This document shows, one piece after another, positions 1 through 7,207 of a stretch of 42,052 bases of DNA. This DNA is from UBA2357 sp041916775 (GTDB lineage: Bacteria > Pseudomonadota > Gammaproteobacteria > Burkholderiales > Rhodocyclaceae), in the NCBI GenBank assembly GCA_041916775.1, contig JAYRYZ010000033.1, positions 1 through 42,052 of the forward strand. The letters are read 5' to 3'. The notes beneath the pieces are model-generated. The model did no database searches. It was not told where the DNA came from and saw nothing but the letters and a program-made list of their open reading frames with translations. Position 1 is the stretch's first letter. Each line of letters starts with the position of its first letter. The position numbers and the translations under genes are program-made.

Positions 1-294
1 TCACCTACCTCGGCATGCCGAACTCCGTCCGGGCTGGGCAAATTGCGTCCATCGCATGAAGAAGGCAGGGGAAAGGGGGAAATCATCTCGGTAAATCGGA
101 GTTCAGTTATATTGCATATTAGATATTACTAATTGTGCACCAACGCCATGTTACGGAGTACGGCCATTGTTAAGCAACGATGAAGTCGCGCGAATGCATA
201 GACGTCGGTAGCCAATATGACCCCCCTTGAGTCGACCGAGAACGCAGATAGTCTGGCCGCAGGCGCCCTGTCGCAAAAGAAAAGGTTTTGAATA
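1..294. other. left-edge region, no recognisable gene
   Basis: No reading frame here can be assigned. All three forward frames close within about 130 bases, so the first bases could be the tail of a gene lying to the left, but no family is recognisable. From about 105 onward the composition becomes AT-rich, matching the two genes that follow. The stretch just before 295 probably carries their promoter; an AAGG element lies roughly 10 bases before the first ATG. Confidence 0.4.
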
Positions 295-1122
295 ATGACA
301 ATAGCCCTTGACGTAGTGATTGACACTCCCGCCGATGAAGTGGACATGAAGGCTGGTCTCGAATCGTTGCAGGGGGTCTCAGAAGCAACTCGCTGCATCT
401 CTGAAACGGTACTCAACGGAAGGGTTCCAGAGAAACAAAGTAGCCGGTCTTCCGTCAGAACAACGCTCAAACGGACCTTCAGTGGATCTTATGGACAGAT
501 CTTTAGCATCGACATCTTTGATGAAAGATTAAATAAGAGATATAGAAAATTAGGAAAATCTGCATTCGTCGAACTGATTGAGTACTTCATCACTGAAGCG
601 CTTTACGAAGATCCTCGAAATCTCTCTGAGAAAGCGCAAAATTTTGTCGAACTAAACGCAGATCTGTGCGAACAATTAATAAAACAGCTACGCAAATCGT
701 CACTAAAGAAAATTCATGCAACATCGATAAAGTTTGGACATACTCTTAAATTAAGATTCAGAAAGAACCGTGACGACCAATCAGTCATTGCGGTATTTAA
801 CGATCAGACAGCGAAAGTCCTTGAGGCAGAACCGTCAGATGAAAAAGCTGAGTTAACCGTACGAATTACAAGACTTAATACAAACACCGGAAATGGTCGC
901 TTCATTGTAAAGGGAGAGAGCGAAACAGTTGCTTTCGGATTTAGCAGAGGATACAAACTCGTAACAAAGGAAAACAAGAAGAGCTTATCTAACAATCTTG
1001 ATCGGAACAACGGCGTCGAAGATGAAGACGGTTATGAGTTTATGAAAATATCGGCCAGCCCTATAAAGCTCAAAGACGGGAAGATAGTCAAGTATATCGT
1101 CCAAGGATTCTACGATGATTAA
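295..1122 (+). CDS. hypothetical protein, island gene paired with Abi-like protein
   Basis: A 275-aa soluble protein that I do not recognise with certainty. There is no signal peptide or membrane segment. The N-terminal 60 residues contain the pattern GLESLQGVSEA, loosely reminiscent of an uncharacterised DUF7946-like group; this is only an impression. The middle is rich in charged helices (about residues 85-140). The C-terminal half looks beta-rich, with short Lys/Glu/Arg-rich strands. Base composition is clearly more AT-rich than the rest of the window, with many AAA, ATA and TTA codons, suggesting horizontal acquisition. The stop overlaps the next gene by 8 bases, so the two are very likely co-transcribed and translationally coupled. 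Its role is unknown; pairing with an Abi-like membrane protein makes a defence function possible. Confidence 0.75.
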   Translation: MTIALDVVIDTPADEVDMKAGLESLQGVSEATRCISETVLNGRVPEKQSSRSSVRTTLKRTFSGSYGQIFSIDIFDERLNKRYRKLGKSAFVELIEYFITEALYEDPRNLSEKAQNFVELNADLCEQLIKQLRKSSLKKIHATSIKFGHTLKLRFRKNRDDQSVIAVFNDQTAKVLEAEPSDEKAELTVRITRLNTNTGNGRFIVKGESETVAFGFSRGYKLVTKENKKSLSNNLDRNNGVEDEDGYEFMKISASPIKLKDGKIVKYIVQGFYDD

Positions 1123-1852
1123 TGGCTATATACTCTCAGCCTTAATAGCAGTAGCTACGGTTCTTGCTGCCTACATCTTTCACTTCTACTTTTATCTTGG
1201 TCAAGATTTATCCAAAGACGCTGGGGTATGGGGGGTATTTGGTGACTACACTGGCGGACTGCTAAACCCAACCCTCAGTTTTATATCAATCGTCCTATTG
1301 ATAAAATCTCTTGACATTCAAAAAGAGGCAAACAGAAACCTTAGAGAAGAACTATTTAATAGCGCAAAAACAGAGAAGAAAAGGGCTCTTGATACTTTGC
1401 TCTTTAACATAATCAGCTCACAAAAAGAAATGCTCCCATCACTCAAGATCGCCATTAGCACCGGCGCAGGGAACAAAATCATTCAAGGACCACCTGCCAT
1501 ACTAGTGCTTGAGGAAAAAATCGAAGAATTGCGGACAAACAACCAAACAGATAAAGATATAGCAGACCTAATCGAAAGCTCTGACATATCCGACAGTATA
1601 TTCGGAACACTTCGAGCCTTCTATGTGGCAGTCAAAGTCATCTCCGACAAACTTAGCGACAGCGCTGGTTTTACTGCTCAAGACAGAAAAGAGCGACTAC
1701 TCACACTCATCAACTTTACGGATTTTGCTCAGCTCAGACTTATATTGATTGGAATGCAATTTATGAACTGGAGCCCTGCGAATTACCTAAGAAGTAACGC
1801 TGAGCTTCAGGATGTTCTGCAGGAAACCGGTATCAAACAGCCACTCTATTGA
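1115..1852 (+). CDS. putative phage abortive infection membrane protein (putAbiC-like)
   Basis: A 245-aa protein with a hydrophobic N-terminal helix (about residues 5-28) and a second one at about 45-66. Between them is the motif WGVFGDYTGGLLNPTLSF. A W-x-FGD-(Y/F)-x-GG-x-LNP signature between two membrane segments is what I associate with the putative abortive-infection family PF16872 (putAbiC). The rest is a cytoplasmic helical domain with a likely coiled coil (QKEANRNLREELFN, about residues 69-82). The start overlaps the upstream gene by 8 bases. It is AT-rich and foreign-looking like its partner. The family link rests on the motif and topology only; no defence activity is shown. If the link is right, it would act at the inner membrane during phage infection. 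Confidence 0.65.
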   Translation: MINGYILSALIAVATVLAAYIFHFYFYLGQDLSKDAGVWGVFGDYTGGLLNPTLSFISIVLLIKSLDIQKEANRNLREELFNSAKTEKKRALDTLLFNIISSQKEMLPSLKIAISTGAGNKIIQGPPAILVLEEKIEELRTNNQTDKDIADLIESSDISDSIFGTLRAFYVAVKVISDKLSDSAGFTAQDRKERLLTLINFTDFAQLRLILIGMQFMNWSPANYLRSNAELQDVLQETGIKQPLY

Positions 1853-2564
1853 TTGAAACCTTCTCTTGAAAACGAAGTCTCGGCAAGAACGGTGTTTGGT
1901 CACGGGCCAACCATTATCTCGCCCGTGCATCCCTCCTCCTGCTCCAGCTATGCCCGCTCTGCCGCCCGCGCCCCACGACATGGCTGCCCCCATCCCCCGC
2001 CACGGACCGACCGCCACCGCCCGGACCGGGTCCCAGGTTTGTCCGCTCTGCCGCCCGGAGCCCTCGACATGGGTGCCCCCGTCCCCCGCCCCGGCGGGCT
2101 GCACCTCGGACCAGATTTTGGCAACCTGGTGCATCCGCGCCGCCCGGGACCGCCGCACCCACCCCCGCACCGACCGCGAGCGCCCCTCGTCCCCACCCCG
2201 GACACCGCCCCCACCCCGGTGTCGCCCCTCCTGTCCTCCCGCGACTGGGCAAGATCGCCGACAGCGCCCCAAACTACAACTCAGTGATGCAACCGCCCAT
2301 CAAGCACTGCGAGACAGTTCAGCCGCATCAGGCGCCAATGCCCCCGATGGATGACCAATGCAGCAGCAATGCGACCCCATGCGGCGATCGAACCGCGGCA
2401 TTGTCGGTTTTCGGTCGGTGTTCGGTCAGCCATCACGTTGATCGACTTGGGATAATCGCATCGAGGGTCCAACCGGCACGCAATCTGTTTCGGCATAGGT
2501 TCGGCAACCGACATCGCCTCCAAGAAAACCTTCCGGAATCTTCGACCTACGCCCGGGCGAACCT
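1853..2564. repeat. C-rich spacer with imperfect direct repeats, no gene
   Basis: Composition changes abruptly near 1915 from AT-rich coding DNA to a strongly C-rich top strand. Two imperfect direct repeats lie 89 bases apart, at about 1951-2001 and 2040-2090. Both contain CCGCTCTGCCGCCCG followed by GACATGG(C/G)TGCCCCC. Open frames exist on both strands but give low-complexity Pro/Arg/Gly-rich translations without family resemblance. From about 2280 to 2564 composition is ordinary and I see no gene, integrase or transposase remnant. It looks like decayed or intergenic island DNA. Confidence 0.45.
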
Positions 2565-2612
2565 GGACTGTTAATCCGTAGGTCCCTGGTTCGAGCCCAG
2601 GTCGGGGAGCCA
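2565..2612 (+). tRNA. tRNA-Asn 3' fragment (attachment-site remnant)
   Basis: The sequence from GGACTGTTAATCCGTA to GGTCGGGGAGCCA matches the 3' part of a bacterial tRNA-Asn: part of the anticodon stem, the anticodon loop CTGTTAA (anticodon GTT), the variable loop, the T arm (GGTTCGAGCCC), the 3' acceptor strand and CCA. The acceptor 5' strand, D arm and most of the 5' anticodon stem are absent: upstream bases read CGCCCGGGCGAACCT instead. It cannot be a functional tRNA. Elements that integrate into tRNA 3' ends leave exactly this scar, so the element would lie to the left with the intact tRNA-Asn beyond the window. Confidence 0.85.
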
Positions 2613-2624
2613 AAAAAAGCGAAG

Positions 2625-2650
2625 AAGCCACCCAATGCGGTGGCTTTTTT
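2625..2650 (+). terminator. rho-independent terminator after tRNA-Asn fragment
   Basis: An 8-bp stem AAGCCACC/GGTGGCTT with a 6-base loop is followed by a T run (2645-2650). It lies 12 bases after the tRNA-Asn CCA end and is probably the original terminator of the tRNA gene. Confidence 0.8.
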
Positions 2651-2703
2651 GCGCCTATCCAATTTCTGCCCGATGCTGGCATCCAACCTGAGAACCTCCG
2701 GAT

Positions 2704-3486
2704 ATGCTCAATCGCCTGCTCATTGTGATCTGCCTCGCACTTGCTTCCGTCACACATGCTCATGCGATGCAGATCTTCGTCAAGACGCTGACCGGAAAGA
2801 CCATCACCCTTGACGTCGAGCCAAGCGATTCGATCGAGAACGTGAAGGCCAAGATCCAGGACAAGGAGGGTATCCCTCCTGACCAGCAGCGCCTGATCTT
2901 TGCCGGGAAGCAACTCGAGGAAGGACGAACGCTGTCGGATTACAACATCCAGAAGGAGAGCACGATTCATCTGGTACTGCAGCGGAAAACACGCATTGAG
3001 GAGAGCACACCTAACGGCACCGTCTCGGCAGAGATCACCACTGGAACATGCAGTTTTGACAGCGCACTCTCCGGAATAGAGCCCGTCGCGTCACCACCGG
3101 CTGGTTTTGCTTTTCCCTACGGGGTATTTTCGTTCTCGGCCAATGGTTGCGGTACGGACGGCAGCATCACGATCGTGTTCACCTACCCCAACCCGCTTCC
3201 GGCGGATACGCGCTACTACAAGTACCTGAATGGCGCGTGGCAGGACTGGACCGGACGCGTCACGATCGCCGGCAGCACCGTGACACTCACCCTCAATGAC
3301 AACGGCGAAGGCGACACCGATCCGACAGAAGGCACGATACGGGACCCCAGCGGGCCGACCTTTTCTGCTGCCGCCATCCCGATGATGGGCGTCTGGGGGA
3401 TGATAGCGGTATCGATTTCGCTATTGGGCAGCGCCGTGATGGTTTCGCGCTGGCGAAATGCCACTAGCCCGAACACTTGCCAATGA
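2704..3486 (+). CDS. exported ubiquitin-fold protein with IPTL-CTERM-like tail, copy 1
   Basis: A 260-aa protein in four parts. Residues 1-21 are a Sec signal peptide ending AHA, so signal peptidase I should leave Met22 as the new N-terminus, which is Met1 of ubiquitin. Residues 22-92 match eukaryotic ubiquitin 1-71 with only four changes (E16D, T22S, D52E, L67I). All seven lysines and the L8/I44/V70 patch are kept. After ubiquitin position 71 the tail reads QRKTR, so the Gly75-Gly76 used for conjugation is missing. Residues about 105-220 form a beta-rich domain with two cysteines, resembling the choice-of-anchor U type of CTERM-associated domain (from memory). From residue 225, IPMMGVWG plus a hydrophobic stretch and SRWR resembles the IPTLxxWG-CTERM signal processed by exosortase H. 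The Shine-Dalgarno is weak (ACCTCCGG region). Predicted role: surface or periplasmic ubiquitin-fold protein; function unknown. Confidence 0.9.
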   Translation: MLNRLLIVICLALASVTHAHAMQIFVKTLTGKTITLDVEPSDSIENVKAKIQDKEGIPPDQQRLIFAGKQLEEGRTLSDYNIQKESTIHLVLQRKTRIEESTPNGTVSAEITTGTCSFDSALSGIEPVASPPAGFAFPYGVFSFSANGCGTDGSITIVFTYPNPLPADTRYYKYLNGAWQDWTGRVTIAGSTVTLTLNDNGEGDTDPTEGTIRDPSGPTFSAAAIPMMGVWGMIAVSISLLGSAVMVSRWRNATSPNTCQ

Positions 3487-3996
3487 CACATTGAAACAAG
3501 TCAAAGAAGTCGAAACGGAGTTCCCGCAAGCCGGTAGTGGATACTGGAGCGCCCCTCAAGGGCTCCCGCCAGAACAAAATATCCAAAATCCGACATTGCA
3601 ATTGCAATCTCCTACCTGAACCGAACGAGGAGGACAGCGTCAGCGCCCTCGTAGCCTCCGACCTTCTTCACTCATCGCCTCCCTGACTACATCAGCCAAC
3701 TGTTCGGCACGTCCGCAGGCGTGCATTTTTCATCGCGACGCGTAACTTCGCTTGCCAGAGGACGCGTTCGAACAATTGATCATTGTCAAGACAGCCTCGA
3801 ATTCTTTGCCGCTGCGCAGCGTATCCGTGACGTTCTTCATATGTCTATGACTTTGGTTGTATATCAACTCCTTTGCTTGACTGGTATGCTTCGGAGCATC
3901 CCTGCCCGCCAAGTAGCGGTAAATGCATAAAGGGTGCCAGAAATTCGAGTTTCCGAGTAGATGAAAGCCCCTCTTTACAATCAAAGCTGCATGACG
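3487..3996. other. intergenic region between ubiquitin gene 1 and interrupted gene
   Basis: About 510 bases without a convincing gene; the short open frames on both strands resemble nothing I know. It contains a perfect 14-bp palindrome ATTGCAATTGCAAT at 3595-3608 and a small GCCCCT/AGGGC-type hairpin near 3551-3565, which may slow transcription after the ubiquitin gene. Composition is mixed, less GC-rich than the core genes to the right. Confidence 0.4.
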
Positions 3997-4008
3997 AAAG
4001 GAGTAATG

Positions 4009-4569
4009 ATGAGAAATTCGAAAGCCATGGTCGCAGTCGCATTCGTAGCGTTTTCGTTTTAAGTCAATGCGCAACAAACGAACTGCCCGGATCAGGACTA
4101 TGAAGGACTTTACCTGAATGTGTCATCAGCCGGTTACGCCAGCAAAGCAGAGCCGCTTATTGTCTGTACCGTCGTTTCGCCTACGGTCTCAATTTATCAC
4201 TCGACGGCATTCTTTGCGGAAACCAACTCCGGCGACGCGAAGCTTGAGGTCAAGTATGTGGACAAGGCCTTCCCTCAACGAACAGCAGACAACTGGATTG
4301 AAGAAACCTCCCCAGCTCTCGTCAATACCCTGCTCACTCAACTGCGAACCCCTGCTCGCGCAACAGATGCGGCACTTCTTATCAAGTCGGACCCGTCGTA
4401 TTATCCACCTTATATGCTGACTAGGAAGACTCCCGGGCGTTTCGGCGTATGTGCTTATGGCTATCCGAAAGAGGGCACAGCATGGACTAGCGTTTCAATC
4501 AGCAGTCTTGGTGACGCCATGGGAGGATATTGCTACAACCAGCCAAGTCTTTATTTCGAGCATAACTGA
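4009..4569 (+). pseudogene. secreted Cys-containing protein, interrupted by one nonsense codon in its signal peptide
   Basis: A strong Shine-Dalgarno AAAGGAG (3997-4003) precedes ATG 4009 by 5 bases. The frame then runs for 187 codons to TGA at 4567-4569 with a single in-frame TAA at 4060-4062 (codon 18). The first residues MRNSKAMVAVAFVAFSF look like a signal-peptide n- and h-region. After the stop, VNAQQTNC gives a plausible cleavage after Ala. The mature part would be about 165 aa with Cys near the N-terminus, in IVCTVV, in GVCAYG and in GYCYN, but no family I recognise. Such intact flanks point to a recent nonsense mutation, a sequencing error, or readthrough. A GTG at 4120 could start a shorter product but has no good ribosome site and no export signal. 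Confidence 0.7.
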
Positions 4570-4625
4570 GCAGTTATCGAACCCTGAGCATTGACGCAAT
4601 CGAATCACAATGGACGAGTGCGGAG

Positions 4626-4646
4626 GCCCTGAGATAGAGTCAGGGC
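4626..4646 (+). terminator. hairpin downstream of the interrupted gene
   Basis: GCCCTGA/TCAGGGC forms a 7-bp stem with a 7-base loop, 57 bases after the interrupted gene. It has no T run, so intrinsic termination is uncertain. Confidence 0.3.
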
Positions 4647-4790
4647 GACGCACCTTAAGCATGACGCTTGCTGATCAGCTTGAGGTACTCTTGGCCCATG
4701 GAGACTTGGGACGCTATTTGGTCAGCTGACCTTTGTTGCGAGAAGCAATGCCAAGCTCGCGGACCTATCTTGACGGAATGACCCTCAGAC

Positions 4791-5558
4791 ATGCTGAATC
4801 GACTGCTCATCCTCCTGCTGTTGGTACTCGCTCCCGTCACGCATGCTTATGCGATGCAGATCTTCGTCAAGACGCTGACCGGTAAAACCATCGCCCTTGA
4901 GGTCGAGTCTAACGATACGATCGAGAACGTGAAGGCCAAGATCCAGGACAAGGAAGGCATCCCTCCTGACCAGCAGCGCCTGATCTTTGCCGGGAAGCAA
5001 CTTGAGGACGGGCGAACGCTCGGGGATTACAACATCCAGAAGGAAAGTACGATTCATCTGGTGCTGCTGCGGAAAACGCTGATTGAGCAGAGCACACCGA
5101 ACGGCACCGTTTCCGCGGAGATCACCACTGGAACATGCAGTTTTGACAGCGCACTCTCCGGAATAGAGCCCGTCGCGTCACCACCGGCTGGTTTTGCTTT
5201 TCCCTACGGGGTATTTTCGTTCTCGGCCAATGGTTGCGGTACGGACGGCAGCATCACGATCGTGTTCACCTACCCCACCCCGCTTCCGGCGGGCACGCGC
5301 TACTACAAGTACCTGAATGGCGCATGGCAGGACTGGACCGGACGCGTCACGATCGCCGGAAGCACCGTGACACTCACGCTCACCGACAATGGCGAAGGGG
5401 ACTCCGACCCGACGGCAGGAACGATACGGGACCCCAGCGGGCCGGCTTTCCCTACTGCCGCCGTCCCGATGCTGAGCAGCTGGGGGGTGCTTGCGCTGTC
5501 CGCCATGCTGTTGGGCAGTGCGATTGGCGGCGTTGCACAGCGCCGACGCGGTCAGTGA
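4791..5558 (+). CDS. exported ubiquitin-fold protein with IPTL-CTERM-like tail, copy 2
   Basis: A 255-aa paralogue of the gene at 2704 with the same layout. The signal peptide (1-21, ending AYA) again leaves ubiquitin Met1 as the mature N-terminus. Residues 22-92 match ubiquitin 1-71 except for five changes (T14A, P19S, S20N, S57G, L67I). All seven lysines and L8/I44/V70 are kept. The conjugation tail is replaced by LRKTL, with no Gly-Gly. The two-cysteine beta domain is nearly identical to copy 1, including a 160-bp stretch of perfect DNA identity (5118-5277 versus 3031-3190). The C-terminus from residue 225, VPMLSSWG, a hydrophobic helix, then AQRRRGQ, is a cleaner CTERM-type sorting signal than in copy 1. 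The different substitutions in the two ubiquitin parts, with conserved core and surface patch, suggest both are under selection. No conjugation enzymes are nearby. Confidence 0.9.
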   Translation: MLNRLLILLLLVLAPVTHAYAMQIFVKTLTGKTIALEVESNDTIENVKAKIQDKEGIPPDQQRLIFAGKQLEDGRTLGDYNIQKESTIHLVLLRKTLIEQSTPNGTVSAEITTGTCSFDSALSGIEPVASPPAGFAFPYGVFSFSANGCGTDGSITIVFTYPTPLPAGTRYYKYLNGAWQDWTGRVTIAGSTVTLTLTDNGEGDSDPTAGTIRDPSGPAFPTAAVPMLSSWGVLALSAMLLGSAIGGVAQRRRGQ

Positions 5559-5646
5559 CGATCCGCGCCCCACTCAGCCCTTATCCGAAACGAAGCCCGC
5601 CTACGCCACGCAGCTTGCCTGAACCAGGCGAGCGCATGGAGCTGCG

Positions 5647-6933
5647 TCAGCGCGCAGGCTCAAGCACCTCGATCCCACCCATCCACGGCAGGAGCGCGGT
5701 TGGCACCCGGACAGAACCGTCCGCTTGCTGGTAGTTCTCCAGCACCGCCACGAGCGTGCGCCCAACCGCCAGACCCGAGCCGTTCAGCGTATGCAGAAAC
5801 TCGTTCTTGCCCTGGGCGTTCTTGAAGCGCGCCTGCATCCGACGGGCCTGGAAGTCACCGCAGTTCGAACACGAGGAGATCTCGCGATAGGTGTTCTGGG
5901 CCGGCAGCCACACCTCGAGGTCGTAGGTCTTGGCAGCGGAGAAGCCCATGTCACCGGTGCACAGCACGATCTTGCGGTACGGCAGTTCGAGCTTGCGCAG
6001 GATCGCCTCCGCATGCCCGGAAAGCTCTTCCAGCGCATCCCAGGAGCGCTCGGGGTGTTCGATGCGTACCAACTCGACCTTGTCGAATTGGTGCTGGCGG
6101 ATCATCCCACGCGTATCGCGTCCGTAGCTGCCCGCCTCGGAGCGGAAGCACGGTGTATGGCCCACGAACTTCATGGGCAGGCTGTCACCCGATACCGTTT
6201 CGCCACGCACGAAGTTGGTTACAGGGACTTCGGAGGTCGGGATCAGGTAGAAGCGCCCGTCCTCGCCACGCGGCACGCCGAAGAGATCCTCCTCGAACTT
6301 GGGTAGCTGGCCGGTGCCGTACATCGAAGCGGCATTCACCATGTAGGGCACGTAGACTTCGGTGTAGCCGTGCTCGCGGGTGTGCGTATCGATCATGAAC
6401 TGCGCGAGCGCACGGTGCAGACGTGCGACGCCGCCACGCATGACCGAGAAGCGCGCGCCGGAGAGCTTCACCGCCATCTCGAAATCCAGCCCTCCAAGGC
6501 GGGCACCGATGTCGACATGGTCGCGCGCTTCGAACTCGAACTGTCGCGGCGTGCCCCAGCGCAGCACCTCGACGTTACCGGACTCGTCCTTGCCAACAGG
6601 CACACTCTCGTGCGGCAGGTTGGGAAGCACCGAGACGATCGCGCTGATCTCGTCGAGCAGCGCCGCAAGCGCCTGCTCGTTGGCTTTCAGCTCATCGCTC
6701 GCGCTGGTCACCTCGGCCATTAGCGCCGAGGCGTCCTCGCCCTTGCCCTTCATCATGCCGATCTGCTTGGAGAGCGCATTGCGGCGCGCCTGCAGGTCCT
6801 GGGTGCGCGTCTGCAGCCCCTTGCGCTCGGCTTCCAGAGCCAGGATACGGGAGGGATCGAACTGCATGCCTCGGCGGGACAGCGCGTCGGTGACCACATC
6901 GATGTTGTTGCGGAGGAGCTGGATGTCGAGCAT
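5647..6933 (-). CDS. serS: seryl-tRNA synthetase
   Basis: A 428-aa class II aminoacyl-tRNA synthetase that charges tRNA-Ser (and tRNA-Sec) with serine in the cytoplasm. Residues about 1-105 form the antiparallel coiled-coil arm that holds the long variable arm of tRNA-Ser; the Arg/Gln/Ala-rich heptads are visible. Motif 2 (FRSEAGSYGRDTRG, about 261-275) and motif 3 (GLAVGRTLVAVLEN, about 383-396) carry the ATP-binding arginines. Length is normal for the bacterial enzyme. The start MLDIQLLR is the typical SerS N-terminus. It is convergent with the second ubiquitin gene, 88 bases away, and marks the return to core chromosome. Confidence 0.97.
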   Translation of the reverse strand: MLDIQLLRNNIDVVTDALSRRGMQFDPSRILALEAERKGLQTRTQDLQARRNALSKQIGMMKGKGEDASALMAEVTSASDELKANEQALAALLDEISAIVSVLPNLPHESVPVGKDESGNVEVLRWGTPRQFEFEARDHVDIGARLGGLDFEMAVKLSGARFSVMRGGVARLHRALAQFMIDTHTREHGYTEVYVPYMVNAASMYGTGQLPKFEEDLFGVPRGEDGRFYLIPTSEVPVTNFVRGETVSGDSLPMKFVGHTPCFRSEAGSYGRDTRGMIRQHQFDKVELVRIEHPERSWDALEELSGHAEAILRKLELPYRKIVLCTGDMGFSAAKTYDLEVWLPAQNTYREISSCSNCGDFQARRMQARFKNAQGKNEFLHTLNGSGLAVGRTLVAVLENYQQADGSVRVPTALLPWMGGIEVLEPAR

Positions 6934-7207
6934 GTAATTTCCGGATACAAAAGGATTGAGTTTGGATGAACGCTGTCTCGGGCAAGCAGTCTATTTGCCG
7001 ACTCGCGCAAGACGCCTTGCGAGGTTGGAATTGTTCTTGGTTTTCGGGCGCTGGTCAAAAGACATCGTGGCGCGGGTTCAATTGAAATTAACAATTGACC
7101 ACGTGGTTGCGATGAGGACATTCAACTTGTATTCGCACCCATCAAGTTTAGACTCAATGACATATGGCGGCGACAGATCGCCTTTGAAGACACCAGAGGA
7201 GAACCGC

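Noticed and set aside
1853..2354. Long Pro/Arg/Gly-rich open frames on both strands
   Set aside because: They arise from extreme base composition, are open in several frames at once, and have no ribosome site or family resemblance.
2500..2612. Complete tRNA-Asn gene
   Set aside because: No D arm or 5' acceptor strand can be found upstream of 2565.
4120..4569. Separate 149-aa gene starting at GTG 4120
   Set aside because: It lacks a ribosome site and an export signal, whereas the same frame extends upstream to a perfect ribosome site and signal peptide broken by one stop.
2704..5558. Eukaryotic contamination or polyubiquitin gene
   Set aside because: Each ubiquitin is fused in frame to bacterial signal and sorting domains and lies between bacterial genes; the two units are 1.3 kb apart, not head-to-tail repeats.
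2704..5558. A bacterial ubiquitin-conjugation (Bil-like or CBASS-like) operon
   Set aside because: No E1, E2, E3 or JAB-type protease is present, the Gly-Gly tail is missing, and the proteins are predicted to leave the cytoplasm.
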